Notes under the pieces: model-generated
Database searches by the model: none
What the model saw: only the letters and a program-made list of their open reading frames with translations
Told to the model about the DNA's origin: nothing
Made by a program: the position numbers and the translations under genes
Shown here: piece by piece, positions 23,591 through 33,830 of the stretch
Layout: each line of letters opens with the position of its first letter
Numbering within the stretch: position 1 is the first letter of the stretch
Source of the DNA: Nymphalis io
Taxonomy: Eukaryota; Arthropoda; Insecta; Lepidoptera; Nymphalidae
NCBI RefSeq assembly: GCF_905147045.1
Contig: NC_065907.1
Coordinates: 2,232,001-2,296,000 of the forward strand
Length of the DNA: 64,000 nt
Direction of reading: 5' to 3'

Positions 23591-24224
23591 AATTTTTTTC
23601 CATTTTTTTTTTCATTCCGTAAAGAAAAACAAATGAAATGGAACTGCGGATGAAAACAGTATGCTATTTATGACCGTTTATGGAAAAAAAAAGAAAGCGA
23701 AGAGGTGTAATTTTTCTACAATTTTTCTTTGTAGTAGAAATTCATATGTTGGTAGGACTCATATTCAAATACCCTCATCATTTATTGAATCAACAACTCA
23801 AATCAAAATCTTGTGCTGTAATTAATTTTTAATAAATATGAGGATTTTAAATTGATATTTATTTTAATAACCTTTCTTCATGTTTAAAGTAAATGTTCCT
23901 TTTATATTGAAATGCCCAGTAATTAAAATAAAATAATTATATTCCATTATTTGCTCCTTTTATAAAGATTTAACTTTATCAATATATATTTGGGTTTTAA
24001 CCGCAATCATACGTTTTTATTCTATTTTAAAAAACGAAGGTAATTATTAATTCATCCTTGTTTTGTCAATGATATACCCATAAGGAATGGTTGTTTTATA
24101 ATTTGAAATGAAAAATAAAACAAAATAAAAATTCCATGCCCAAGAATGCGATAAGGCAAGAAAACTATTGATTTTTTTCACTGTTTTACAGTTATTATGT
24201 AATGTATACTGACCTATATTGTGC

Positions 24225-24450
24225 AACCTACCTCGTTGGCTAGACCAACGAGGCTTGTTGTTGTTGGCTTGATGTAAGGCCGCAAACCCGGAGGTGCTGG
24301 GTTCAATTAAATGGGCCAATAAAAAGTTATTGGGTTTTTCTTTCAAAAAATTCTCAGGATTATGAGAGTGAGGGAAGAGAGAGTGCACCTGTGTTTGCGC
24401 ACACACTTGTGCACTATAATATCACCTGCGCAGTTGGCAAATCTCTCTAG
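24225..24450 (+). mobile_element. SINE family A, internally deleted
   Basis: The head (ggcttgatgtaaggccgcaa, tgggttcaatt) is joined after attctcag directly to gattatgagagtgaggga. The central hairpin part, about 150 bp, is therefore missing. A 9-bp inverted repeat, cctcgttgg/ccaacgagg (24231-24252), lies at its start. Confidence 0.65.
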
Positions 24451-25437
24451 ATATATATAATCAACAGACGTTGGGTATATTTGAGATTAATTGACTTCGA
24501 CACTGTTTAACCGATCATCCTGAAAGTTATCAATAATATTTTATTTAACAGGAACAGGGATTTCCATTTTAAGAGGACGCTACAGCACTTAAATTTTATA
24601 CTGACAATCGATATTATATAATGTGTAAATCACAGCAGAGCAACGTCTACCATATTTTGTAAATACTGCAACGAAACTTCTTCACAATCTACTACCATCA
24701 TAAAATAAAATTTTAATTGTCTATAAAAAATATTATAATTACAAAAAATCATTCAACAAGATAACTGTTTTCAACATTTTTACGATATTCCAATTGAAAT
24801 CAAATCCATTGTTTGGTCAGCGTCGATTACGTTTGCATAATATTAAACGGTGAAGCGATTTTATCTTCATTTAAATTCGAACTTTCCTTTCAAATATTTG
24901 CCAACAGAATGTGTAAAAAAATTGTTCCATATACGATTTAATGAGCAAAGAATATATTTACCATAAATCTTATTTTAATAATGTTTTAGAATTATAAATA
25001 CTCTTTGTAAATAGATATAAGTTTAACATTTGTAAATAGAATTTTAATGAAGATTCAATCGGATATTCTTTACGCTGATTTAAATTGGATTTGATTGAAT
25101 CATAAGTGTGTATTTCAGTTGGTAAAAAAGATTAACTAATTGATTAATAAAATAAATATATTTTAATTATTATTACAACAACGTATATCTACGACGCATA
25201 TATTATACACATAATAAACACAAGGGAGTAGAAAGGGGGTGGAAGAAACGTAATTCTGTTTGCCGTGATACCCCCAAGCCATACCCTATGGAATGTTTCA
25301 CCCATTCAAATTATAAAACGATGATGTGTTAGTCCCATCTCGTATTTAGGTATGTTTACATTATTTTTATTTTCCTTCTTAAGTGTACAATAATATAATA
25401 CAAATAAATCTCTTCGATGGAAAAGCAACCTTATACT

Positions 25438-25665
25438 TTTTTTTTTATTACATCCACAGGCTCAAAGGTGCCCGTGCTTTTTTTAAATTACAATTAGTTT
25501 TTTATTAAGGGAACAAATTTTAACGCACTGAGCGCTACAGTAGTTACTCTATGCTTACAATATTTGCTTACAATAACTTAACCACTATAACGGCACCAAC
25601 GGTAGCAGCAGCTGGTCTTATTTTCCTCCGAAGGTCTTCATTTGGAGGGTTACCCGTACTGACCA
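25438..25665 (-). mobile_element. retroposon family E
   Basis: Inverted copy of 60757-60971: ttacatccacaggctcaaag, ttacaataacttaaccacta and agcagcagctggtctta are shared. The poly-T at its low end is the tail. Confidence 0.75.
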
Positions 25666-25819
25666 TAACTATATATATATATACATTTTTTTTTTTTCAA
25701 TATATGTATTATCCTTACAGGCGTTATATTATGATATATTAATTTCATACATTTATTACATATTACATTTATTACATCTTATGATAATAATTTTATAATT
25801 TTATATGAGTATTTTTCTA

Positions 25820-26257
25820 TTATTGGGTAGCGGACGTTGCACCATGTTTGATCAGCGAGAGCACAGCCTCTGCGACAGTGCTGTCGCGTTTGTGAATGGC
25901 CATTTTTAGGCTGTGCTCTACGATGGTCTTTCTTGAGACCGCCACCGCTCGGCCGATGAAACCGCCGATTGCATCGTCACCGTCATCCGTGTAGTAGACA
26001 CAGGAGTTGGTGTGTCTGGTGATAGCTACTACCGCGTGAGGAATGCTTTCAAGAACTCGAAGCCTCACGCGTCTGGTCTGGATGATGATGACTTTGCCGT
26101 AGGTCTGTCCCTGCGATTCATGGATGGTCATGACGCGTGGCCCTACGTCTTTGCCATATCCCTGGTCCATCAGGAGTTTCTTTTCTTCCTGCGTGTGGAC
26201 CAGGTATAGGGTTCCGGTTTGGTCTGATGGTACTTTCGCGCCAGTTAACCTATCCAT
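25820..26257 (-). pseudogene. endogenous viral element: RNA-virus superfamily 1 helicase, C-terminal part
   Basis: 145 open codons from an ATG at 26257; the same frame extends upstream to about 26290. It has the two late motifs of alpha-like plus-strand RNA virus helicases: TIHESQGQT (residues 44-52) and VAITRH (77-82), then CVYYTDD. The combination fits viral SF1 helicases better than cellular Pif1/Helitron helicases. The earlier motifs (Walker A and B) are absent, so it is a fragment. The frame ends after TSATQ with TAA TAG. The virus group (virga/nege-like is my guess) needs a search. It shares strand and a junction with the retrotransposon fragment. Confidence 0.65.
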
Positions 26258-26284
26258 TTTTAGGGAGTGGACGATGGGATTGGC

Positions 26285-27023
26285 TTCTTGGTGTTATATT
26301 TGCGCGTTGAGATGGGCCGCAAGGGTTCTAGGGCGTTCTCTAGGCGCAGGGCGAAGGTAATTGCGTTGTGGTCTGATGTTATGAGACTTCTATCCACTCT
26401 CCAGTCTTCCTTTCTGCCTAACAGGGATTGGCGGGTCAGCGTCACGTCCACGCAGCTGTACACCAGCTGCGTGGACGTGACGCTGCTCCTCGATAAGTTT
26501 CGAAGGTTGGAACATTACCAGTGTTTAGAATATGGAGGTCCATCTCTGTGATGAAGGCGTGATATTCCGCTCCTCGATGATCTTTGGAGCTGCTGCCCCA
26601 CCAGTGGCTCCAAGCGTTCACGTCCCCTGCCACGAGCAGTTTCTTCGTTGGAACTTTGTTGGTGGCAGCCCTTATTTGGTTTAAATATGGGTTCAGGTCT
26701 TGGTCCCCCTCGAAGTAGACGGACAGGAGGCCTAGCTTTAGCTGGCCCGCTCTCAGGAAGACAGCTGCTACGTTCTCGGTGACGATTTGCGGGTCGTGTA
26801 TGACATTCAATTTGTCACCGAATACAATTATAGCTGCCTTCACAGGTTTATGTCGATTCAGGGTGCACTGGATGACTTGCGTGCCGGGGTAGTGCTTCAT
26901 CTCACCTGTCCTTCCTACATATGGTTCTTGGACAAGTGCGACGGTTATTCTCTTTTCCTGAGCCGTTTGGAGCAGTTCAGCCGTGGCCAGTTTTGAGCGT
27001 TGCAGGTTTGCTTGTAAAAACAA
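26285..27023 (-). pseudogene. R1-clade retrotransposon endonuclease domain (ORF2 N-terminus), broken
   Basis: It begins LQANLQRSKLATAELLQTA and VALVQEPYVG, the standard start of an R1/TRAS apurinic-like endonuclease. The catalytic-site segments LLVAGDVNAWSHWWGS, PTFETYRG and (in a second frame, 26463-26285) SCVDVTLT and ITSDHNAI follow. The frame is broken at 26437-26485 by a short perfect inverted repeat. The domain stops after RKYNTKK, where the sequence switches to helicase. The reverse transcriptase that should follow is missing. Confidence 0.75.
26437..26485. repeat. perfect 22-bp inverted repeat, 5-bp spacer
   Basis: Arms 26437-26458 and 26464-26485 are exact reverse complements around tacac. 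It lies inside the endonuclease codons for CVDVTLT; one arm is the normal coding sequence and the other an inverted copy that breaks the frame. Confidence 0.9.
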
Positions 27024-27186
27024 GATCCTGCCCGCCCCTCCGTCTGACCCCCGAGGTGGGACCGATGCATCAGTTTCCAGGGGGCCTTTAGTAATATTGG
27101 ACCCTAGTCCTCGCTATGTGATCCCATTTTTGTCTTTCCTGGCACTCCGCACTGAAGGCCGTATGTGCCAGTTGTGCGGGCGCAGT

Positions 27187-27417
27187 TCACGCAGCGGGGA
27201 GCTCGGCTTTCCTCTTAGTGGGGCAGTCCTTTCCCGTATGGTCGCCACTGCAGTAGCTGCAGGTGTCACCTTTCGCCCTGCATAGTTGCTTAGTGTGCCC
27301 GTATCCCAGGCACTTGGCGCATTGGATGAGGGGGGGCTGGTCCTCCACAGAGCATCTGCCGAAACCCACGTATATTTTTCCCGCTTGCGTGAATCGTTTC
27401 CACGCCTCCGGGGACAA
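27187..27417 (-). pseudogene. R1-like retrotransposon ORF1, zinc-knuckle part
   Basis: It contains two knuckles: CAKCLGYGHTKQLC (C-x2-C-x4-H-x4-C) and CSYCSGDHTGKDC (C-x2-C-x3-H-x4-C). They are preceded by YVGFGRCSVEDQ, the usual R1-clade arrangement. It is separated from the rest of ORF1 by breaks. Confidence 0.7.
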
Positions 27418-27680
27418 CTCGAAGACGGGGTGGCATTCGTGCGGGTTCCGGGCTCACTTTCTGTAGCGAACCCTCATCCTTAGGTCTGCTTCATCAACGC
27501 CGTGCAGAAGGTGTTTGTTCTGTGATTTTGTGTAGTCAACGATCTCATCGTTGGTGAAACAGGCGAGGACGCCCCGCACGCAGACGAGGGGGTTCCTATT
27601 TGCTGGCTCCCTGATGTGTAATTGTTTGTCTGCTTCGACCCGACTCTGTATGAAATCCAGGTCCTCCTTGGACGCGCACC

Positions 27681-28061
27681 TCAGACCACCTTTTGGTCCC
27701 TGGCCTTTCGGACGCTGTCCACTCTCGCCCCGGTAATTTTTAGATCCAGGGTGGTCCTGATCTTTGTGATGACAATTTCACTCGTCTCTCCTGGATCTTT
27801 GGAGGAGATGATCAGGGTGTGGTTAGAGGGCTGAGGAGCTTTTGGTTTCACCGCTGTCTGTGCGAATGTAAGTGGGCTCATTGAGGGTTTTTCTCCCTTA
27901 CTGAGCTCCTTTGCTCCCTTTTTTATTGAATTAAGGGTCTCTTTCACCTCCTGGACCGCCAGTTCTGTACCTAAGGACGGTCTTGGAGGTGAGGTGGCCT
28001 TGGACTTAGCGTCCCTCAGCGCATGTACCTCAGAGGACATGATGTCCAGTTTTTGTGACAT
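27681..28061 (-). pseudogene. R1-like retrotransposon ORF1, central part
   Basis: 126 codons including MSPLTFAQTAV and a TLIISSKDPGETSEIV segment followed by TKIRTTLDLKI. This resembles the RNA-binding region before the zinc knuckles in R1-clade ORF1. It ends with a stop or frameshift before the knuckle segment at 27417. Confidence 0.5.
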
Positions 28062-28262
28062 TGTCTGTATATATGGAGACGGGTCTTTTGTTGTCGGCTG
28101 ATTTTATATTCTCTGTTTGTCGGTTTTGTTGAGATTTGTTATGCTAGACTCGATCCTGACAAGTACCTTTTTGAGGTCGTCGATGCTTTTGGTAGAGGTC
28201 GTGAGGTTATTGTGTTAGGAGGGATGTGGTATTTTTTTGACAAGGGTCTTTGTTTTTTCGAC

Positions 28263-28697
28263 CTATTGTCGCAGGGTGTCCAGCTGATTGCCAAGGCTGA
28301 TTATATGTGACTGCAGCCCTGTGATCCCTGCTTCCATCCTCTCCCATTTTTCCTTGTCCGTTTCTAGTTCGGACGTGGTGTGGGTTGTGGTCTTTATCTT
28401 GACCTCCATCCTTTTTTGGGCCTCTCGGACTTCGTATATTGCTCTAAAGGGTTCTCCGGTCTCATAGCCGAGCCAGTTGCGGACCGCCTGAGCCTCCTTT
28501 AGAGTCCCGCTGATGTCATTGCGAGCTAGGTCTAATTGTTTGACCACTGTTCTTCTGGTCTCCTGGAGGTCTGCTATGTGGGCCCTCTCGACTCGCACCA
28601 ATTCTTGTGCATGACGGGAGCGCTCCTTCTCCAGGTTGACCCTGTGCCTATTTTTCGAGTCCGAGAGGGAGAGGACTGTTTCGTACAGCCCCTGCAA
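28263..28697 (-). pseudogene. R1-like retrotransposon ORF1, coiled-coil part
   Basis: 144 residues rich in charged heptad-like segments (RSRHAQELVRVERAHIADLQ, SELETDKEKWERMEAG). This is typical of the N-terminal half of a gag-like ORF1 protein of R1/TRAS-type elements. It continues from an N-terminal stretch at 28746-28934 in another frame and is interrupted downstream near 28262, so ORF1 is not intact here. Confidence 0.5.
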
Positions 28698-29268
28698 GCA
28701 CTCATGACAAGTGGCCTTGTACTCCCGCTTCTTTGGTACTGCTCCTCAGAGTTTGGCGACTGGGACGGAGTCTTTGGTTATATCGTGTCCGCAGCGGTGC
28801 CCTATGCGATTAACCACAACACGTGTTTTTTCGTTGCCGCTTGCAGACCACGTGGTTTTTAGGTTATTTTGTTGTCTCTTTGAACCTTTATAACTCCGCC
28901 GGTTGTTTTCCAATTTTTTCGGGAAGGGTGTCAACGGATAGGTTTTTTTCCGCTCTTTTTGGATATTATAAGATCTTTATTATTTCTCACCCTTCCTAGG
29001 AGCTATTTGCTTGGGAGTTTGATTTCTTCTCGCTCAAGAACTGTTGGTACTGGAGCGCCACAAACGCTTATCCCGGTGAATCAAACCTCAATTAATCACA
29101 CGAACTTATTTTTGCAGTGAGTGATGAGTGGTTTTCGAATTTTTACGATTTTTTTCTGCGGGGCCGATGTTTTTCTGTTGACGTATATGCGAGTACTAGC
29201 AACCTTATACTTGTTCCCTGTAAGAACATTTTTCTTATTATTTTATTCGCTGATACAGAAACAGTAAC

Positions 29269-29558
29269 AGCCTGTGAATGTACCACTGCTAGGCTTAGGC
29301 CTCCTCTCCCTTTTGAGGAGAAAGTATGGAGCTTATTCCACCACGCTGCTCCAATGCGGGTTGGTAGAATACACGTGTGGCAGACTTTCAGTGAAATTAG
29401 ACAGATGCAGGTTTCCTCACGATGTTTTCCTTCACCGTTTAGCACAAGATGAATTATAATCACAAATTAAGCATATGAAAATTCAGAGGTGCTTGCCCGG
29501 GCTTGAACCCACGATCATCGGTTGATTCACGCGTTCTTACCACTGGGCCATCTCGGCT
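29269..29558 (-). mobile_element. SINE family C, full copy
   Basis: From acagcctgtgaatg to the head at 29558. Intact box A (TGGCCCAGTGG) and box B-like (GGGTTCAAGCCC) on the - strand. Adjacent to the R1/virus chimera. Confidence 0.85.
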
Positions 29559-30250
29559 CGTTTGCTGATACGTAATAAAATATTAAAACAAATCCACACA
29601 AATAATACTACACGTATTACTTATCAGAACACCATCTTAATTTATTCACGTTATATCCACTAAGCTTCCTTTCAAAACATTGCAAAACATTTAGATATAC
29701 GTAACTACGGTCCAACGTAACAGATTCTAACTATAACAATATTAAATTGCTGATAACCAACTTGGTCAGCCTAACTGCTGTTTGCTGTTTTAATAGTTAA
29801 ACCGACGGTTAAACATCAGGCGTTTATAACTAGGGATGTCGGGTTATATTTTAATATCGATAAAATTGTATTTTGTGCACCCACGACCGTAATATAATAT
29901 GTTATAGTATAGTGAGATCTTTTGGCTCTGTTTAGTGTCTTGTAATTCGATTACCTTGATCGTACGTGGTATGTCTGTATTTCTGTTTGTTACCTTATAA
30001 ATACTATGCACTGATTGCTATGAAATTTGATATTAAGCAAGTATGGGATTTAGATAAAAAGACATAGATATATGTATTATGTGATATTTGTAAGTAAAAT
30101 TGAAGCAAATGGAGTCGCGGGAACGGTGTTCCTTGTATGTGAATCCTTATACGTAAAAAACCTTTTTCTCAAAAATTATAGTTGCAAGTTTAATATATTT
30201 AATAAAATTAAAATTCCTAATTTATACACACTACTGCCGATTATATACAA

Positions 30251-30413
30251 TTCGACACGACCGGAAAGAGTTCAGGCGCATGACCAATGACTTCAAAGGC
30301 TTTCTGAGGCACGGGAGTGTCCCTACACACTACCAAGCTTCGGACTGCTACTGAGAATTCGACAGAAAAACTCAATAACTTTTTATATATTATTACAGCC
30401 GCTAGTCCAACGA
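30251..30413 (-). mobile_element. SINE family A, partial
   Basis: It holds the central part only (gacacgaccggaaagagttc, ttctgaggcacgggagtgt), inverted. Confidence 0.6.
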
Positions 30414-30639
30414 GGAAGTGATACGTACTTAATTATGATTGACTAATTAATGAAAATTCAAATAAAACACAATCAAGCAAGTATAATGTTAATTACATTC
30501 AAACGTGGTTTATATTTATAAATACCAACAGTTTGAACTCATTTGTACATCACTAAAAAGTACACGGACATAGCCGTGACATTCAAAATGCAATGTTTTG
30601 AATTCTACTTAAATATGTATGATTTTTTAGTAAGGTAAA

Positions 30640-30745
30640 AGTAGATGTATCATTTCTGGACAAAGCCTTCTTATCTCTAGAATGCTCGGAGCTTATTCCA
30701 ACAAGCTGCTCTATTGGTTGGTGGTTCACATGTAACGGAATTTCA
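30640..30745 (-). mobile_element. SINE family C fragment
   Basis: ggagcttattccaacaagct and the preceding ggacaaagccttcttatctc match the family body. Confidence 0.45.
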
Positions 30746-30858
30746 TATTCTTTGGAATTATTTGAATTGAGAATATTTTGATTTTGTTGATTTTTATGTA
30801 CATTTTTTACAATGAATATACATAACATAACATTTATACAATCAATACATTTTTTTTA

Positions 30859-31081
30859 TCCTGGAACAGTATTCACACAAAGCCAAACTAAGCAGAGCTC
30901 GAACTATGAAAACCAGACAACTGATATAATATATATACTAGTTTTCTTTTGTATATGCATACTTATATAGATAATTATACCCAGACTCAGGACAAACACA
31001 AATGTCTGTCGTGGGTGGGAATCGAAAACACAACCTTTGGCGTGAAAGGCAAGTATCTACCAACCACGCCAACCGGCCTGT
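30859..31081 (-). mobile_element. SINE family D, near-complete
   Basis: Inverted copy. The tRNA-like head is at the high end (ccaaccacgccaaccggcc). Box B is weak (gggaatcgaaaacac). Confidence 0.75.
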
Positions 31082-31397
31082 CAAAATGTCAAATGTAGTA
31101 GTTACACGTAGTAGCGATTTAATTGTATTTAATTTTCTCCATTCTGATTAATGATTGCAATTTGTATAGACATTGAAGATCGCTTACTATATACGCACAA
31201 ATTATTCATCGTAATTTACGCGGATTGGAATCTTCATTAAAGTTATTTTCCAGACAATTACTTATATTGGCTTACTTAAATAGTTCTAACAATTTGTTAT
31301 ATTAATTAAACAAATATATCAGTAATAACACTCCTGTCACATTTGTAGCAAGACACACACTTCTTTGATTTTAGTGTGAATGAAACCTTCTTCCGGA

Positions 31398-31648
31398 TTT
31401 TTTTAATAGGAAAGTGGACGAGCATACGGGCCACATGATGATAAGAAATGTTAACCATCGCTTACATCACCAATGCGCCAACAACCTTGGCAACTAAGAT
31501 GTTATGTCCCTTGTGCCTGTAATTACACTGGCTCACTCACCCTTCAAACCGGAACACAACAATACCAAGTACTACTGTTTCGCGGTAGAATATCTGATGA
31601 GTGGATAGTACCTATCCAGACGATCTTGCACATAGCTCTACCACCAGT
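31398..31648 (-). mobile_element. retroposon family B, near-complete
   Basis: Inverted copy with poly-T start and ctctaccaccagt end. A short deletion lies near the tail side. Confidence 0.8.
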
Positions 31649-32734
31649 ACCGGTTATTTTCAACAGAATATAACTTCAGTAGAATTAGTCTGAACCGAAT
31701 TTAATTGTGTACCACGATGTTTCAAGAGTGCTTAATTGAATAAAGAATTATTTTATTTTAATAGTTTTTTTTTTATTTTATTTGAGTTGAATTCCTGTTG
31801 TCTTAGTACTCTATTGTGTTTCGACAAAATTTGATAGGAAGGTGTTGGATGACTTGAATCCTCAAGCGCTACCACCAGTTCGTAATGTGAATTCAAACGA
31901 GAACTGGCAAGACACTTAGTAGTTACTCTTTAAGAAAAAAATTACATGCATTTAACGGTTTGCAATTTTAAGTATAGGTACTTACCTTTATTTGTTATTT
32001 TGTATTTATAAAATAAAAATAAATAAAAAATGCCGCGGATGCGGTTTCATAAGATCAAACAATTTCTTGTTTAAAAAAGATTACATACAAAAAAGTTGGG
32101 GTATAATGTGAAACAAATATACATCAAAGGACCATTTAAGTTAGTAATTAAAGAACTTGGGCGTATTATCCAAGGTTCAAGGTTGCTTATAATTCAAGTT
32201 GATCCAATACTAATTCTAAGTTGTGTAGTGACAAAGTAACCACATGCGAACAAACCGATATGTTTGTAATGCAAAGCGCCAAAGTTTTGGTCACAAAATT
32301 TGCGGTTTAACCAAGGCTTAATTAAACGCTGACTGGGGCAGACCATTCGTTCCGGTGTACGAATAGCCGAATACCGTGTGTATGGAATGACAAATAATGG
32401 TCGAAATTGGTACAAATAATTCCTCTAATTTTGATTTATTCATAACCTTTCTTTTAAATCAAAATTTAATAATCATTTAAAATTTTATAATAAAGTTAAT
32501 AAATCGTTTTAAGAGCTATTTATATACATTTTTAATAAAATTCTGCAATCTATACTGAAGTTGCCACTAATCAGGCTCCAATGGTTACTAAAAATAATCT
32601 TGGCAAATAATCTTATTAGTAAAGCCTATTATTCTGTTTCTGAATCTGACAAAAAAGCGTAAATTGAAGGATTGCTGGATCTCGTGTAAGAACTAATTAA
32701 ATATATGTAATTTATACTATTTTATATTTAAGAA

Positions 32735-32850
32735 ACAAAAAGGGTAACTGAGTTTCTTCCCGGTTCTTCTCGGTAGAATCCACGGTCCGTACCATTGGTA
32801 GAGCTTGATAAATTCATAAGTACTTGTAAAAGTCTCTATTTCATTTTCCA
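32735..32850 (+). mobile_element. possible LINE 3' UTR remnant
   Basis: It contains gggtaactgagtttcttccc, ggttcttctcggtagaatcc and a tag further on. I recognise these as a frequent lepidopteran repeat near LINE 3' ends. No coding part remains. Confidence 0.35.
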
Positions 32851-33599
32851 TTTTCATTCAGATCTTAGAAATAGACTAATGAACAAGTACTTTAATTATA
32901 ATTAATTTATAAGATATTATTATGTATCTTTTACGTGTTAGCTCAAGTGGTACTTAATAAGTGTTGGCTTAGGAAAAGGATGTAGACTAAGGACGGCTAT
33001 CAAAATTTCAACATTTTAATAATAAACACAACTAGGACTTACTCAAAAAGTCAACAGTCCTAAACACACGCTTAAAAGTCCACACAAACGTATGGTAAAC
33101 ATAAAAAAGTTGATAGCAGGATAGTCTGAAATTAATAAATTAAACGCTCGAACCTCATTACAAGTTGCATACAATCTAAAACATTTTAATCATTTAATTC
33201 TCATTAAAATGTAATAAAATAATAAACAATGGATTGATAGGGTATACCCGGAAACGTATAATATTTTCGAGCTCTTGGTCGTGCATCTGATTTCAGGAAA
33301 TGATCCTTTGAACCAATCCAAAGCAAAATAAAAATAAACATGACAAATATTATTCCTTTTATTATTTCAGAAAAATTTACGCTCTTCTATAAATCTCCCG
33401 ATGATGACAGTAGATTAATATTTCGAACAGTTGATTAAATGTACGGTTTACAGGTACATACTTACATTGGTATTAAAAGTTTAAAAATAATGATAGTCCA
33501 TTACTTTTAATAAGTTTTAAATATTCGTAAATATAAAAGAGAAAATAGAAATATTAGTAATGCCTTATACGTATTAAAATATTTTATAAAATCTTGTAT

Positions 33600-33830
33600 C
33601 CGAGATGACGAAGTTGTTAGCACGGGTTAATACCCAAGCAAGATCTTCCTGTGCTTAAATTGTGTTAATTATTCATCTCGTATTCGGCGGTGACCGCACC
33701 GCTTCTCTTGCATGTGTCGATTAAAGGTTGCCACGTGTGCTTATGACCCGCATTGGATCAGCATGGTAGAATATACTTGAAGCCTTCACCTAAAAAGAAG
33801 AGGAAGCCTTAGGCCAACAGTGGAATATTT
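33600..33830 (+). mobile_element. SINE family C, old copy
   Basis: Starts ccgagatgacgaagttgtta and ends with gaggaagccttaggccaaca. Heavily diverged. Confidence 0.55.

Larger units (their letters stand above)
20770..25430. other. no gene seen; repeats only
   Basis: A SINE C head fragment at about 21644-21690 (gagatggcccagtggctaga), the RTE-related fragment at 22765, and partial B and A copies. The remainder is AT-rich and unrecognised. Confidence 0.55.
25820..29060 (-). mobile_element. chimeric insertion: R1-clade retrotransposon 5' half joined to viral helicase sequence
   Basis: A GC-rich block in AT-rich surroundings, all read on the - strand. From 5' to 3': UTR-like DNA, ORF1 (about 28934-27187, broken), endonuclease domain of ORF2 (27023-26285, one break), then a switch near 26285 to a helicase reading frame ending at 25820. 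No reverse transcriptase is present. The 5' edge is uncertain (about 28.95-29.1 kb). Confidence 0.6.

Noticed and set aside
25820..26257. Helicase frame as a Helitron/Pif1 helicase
   Set aside because: The motif after TIHESQGQT is VAITRH with CVYYT, as in alpha-like RNA virus helicases. The Pif1 pattern is different, and no Rep or other Helitron feature is nearby.
26983..29459. Many + strand open frames in the GC-rich block
   Set aside because: They are shadows of the - strand retrotransposon ORFs; zinc knuckles and endonuclease motifs are only on the - strand.
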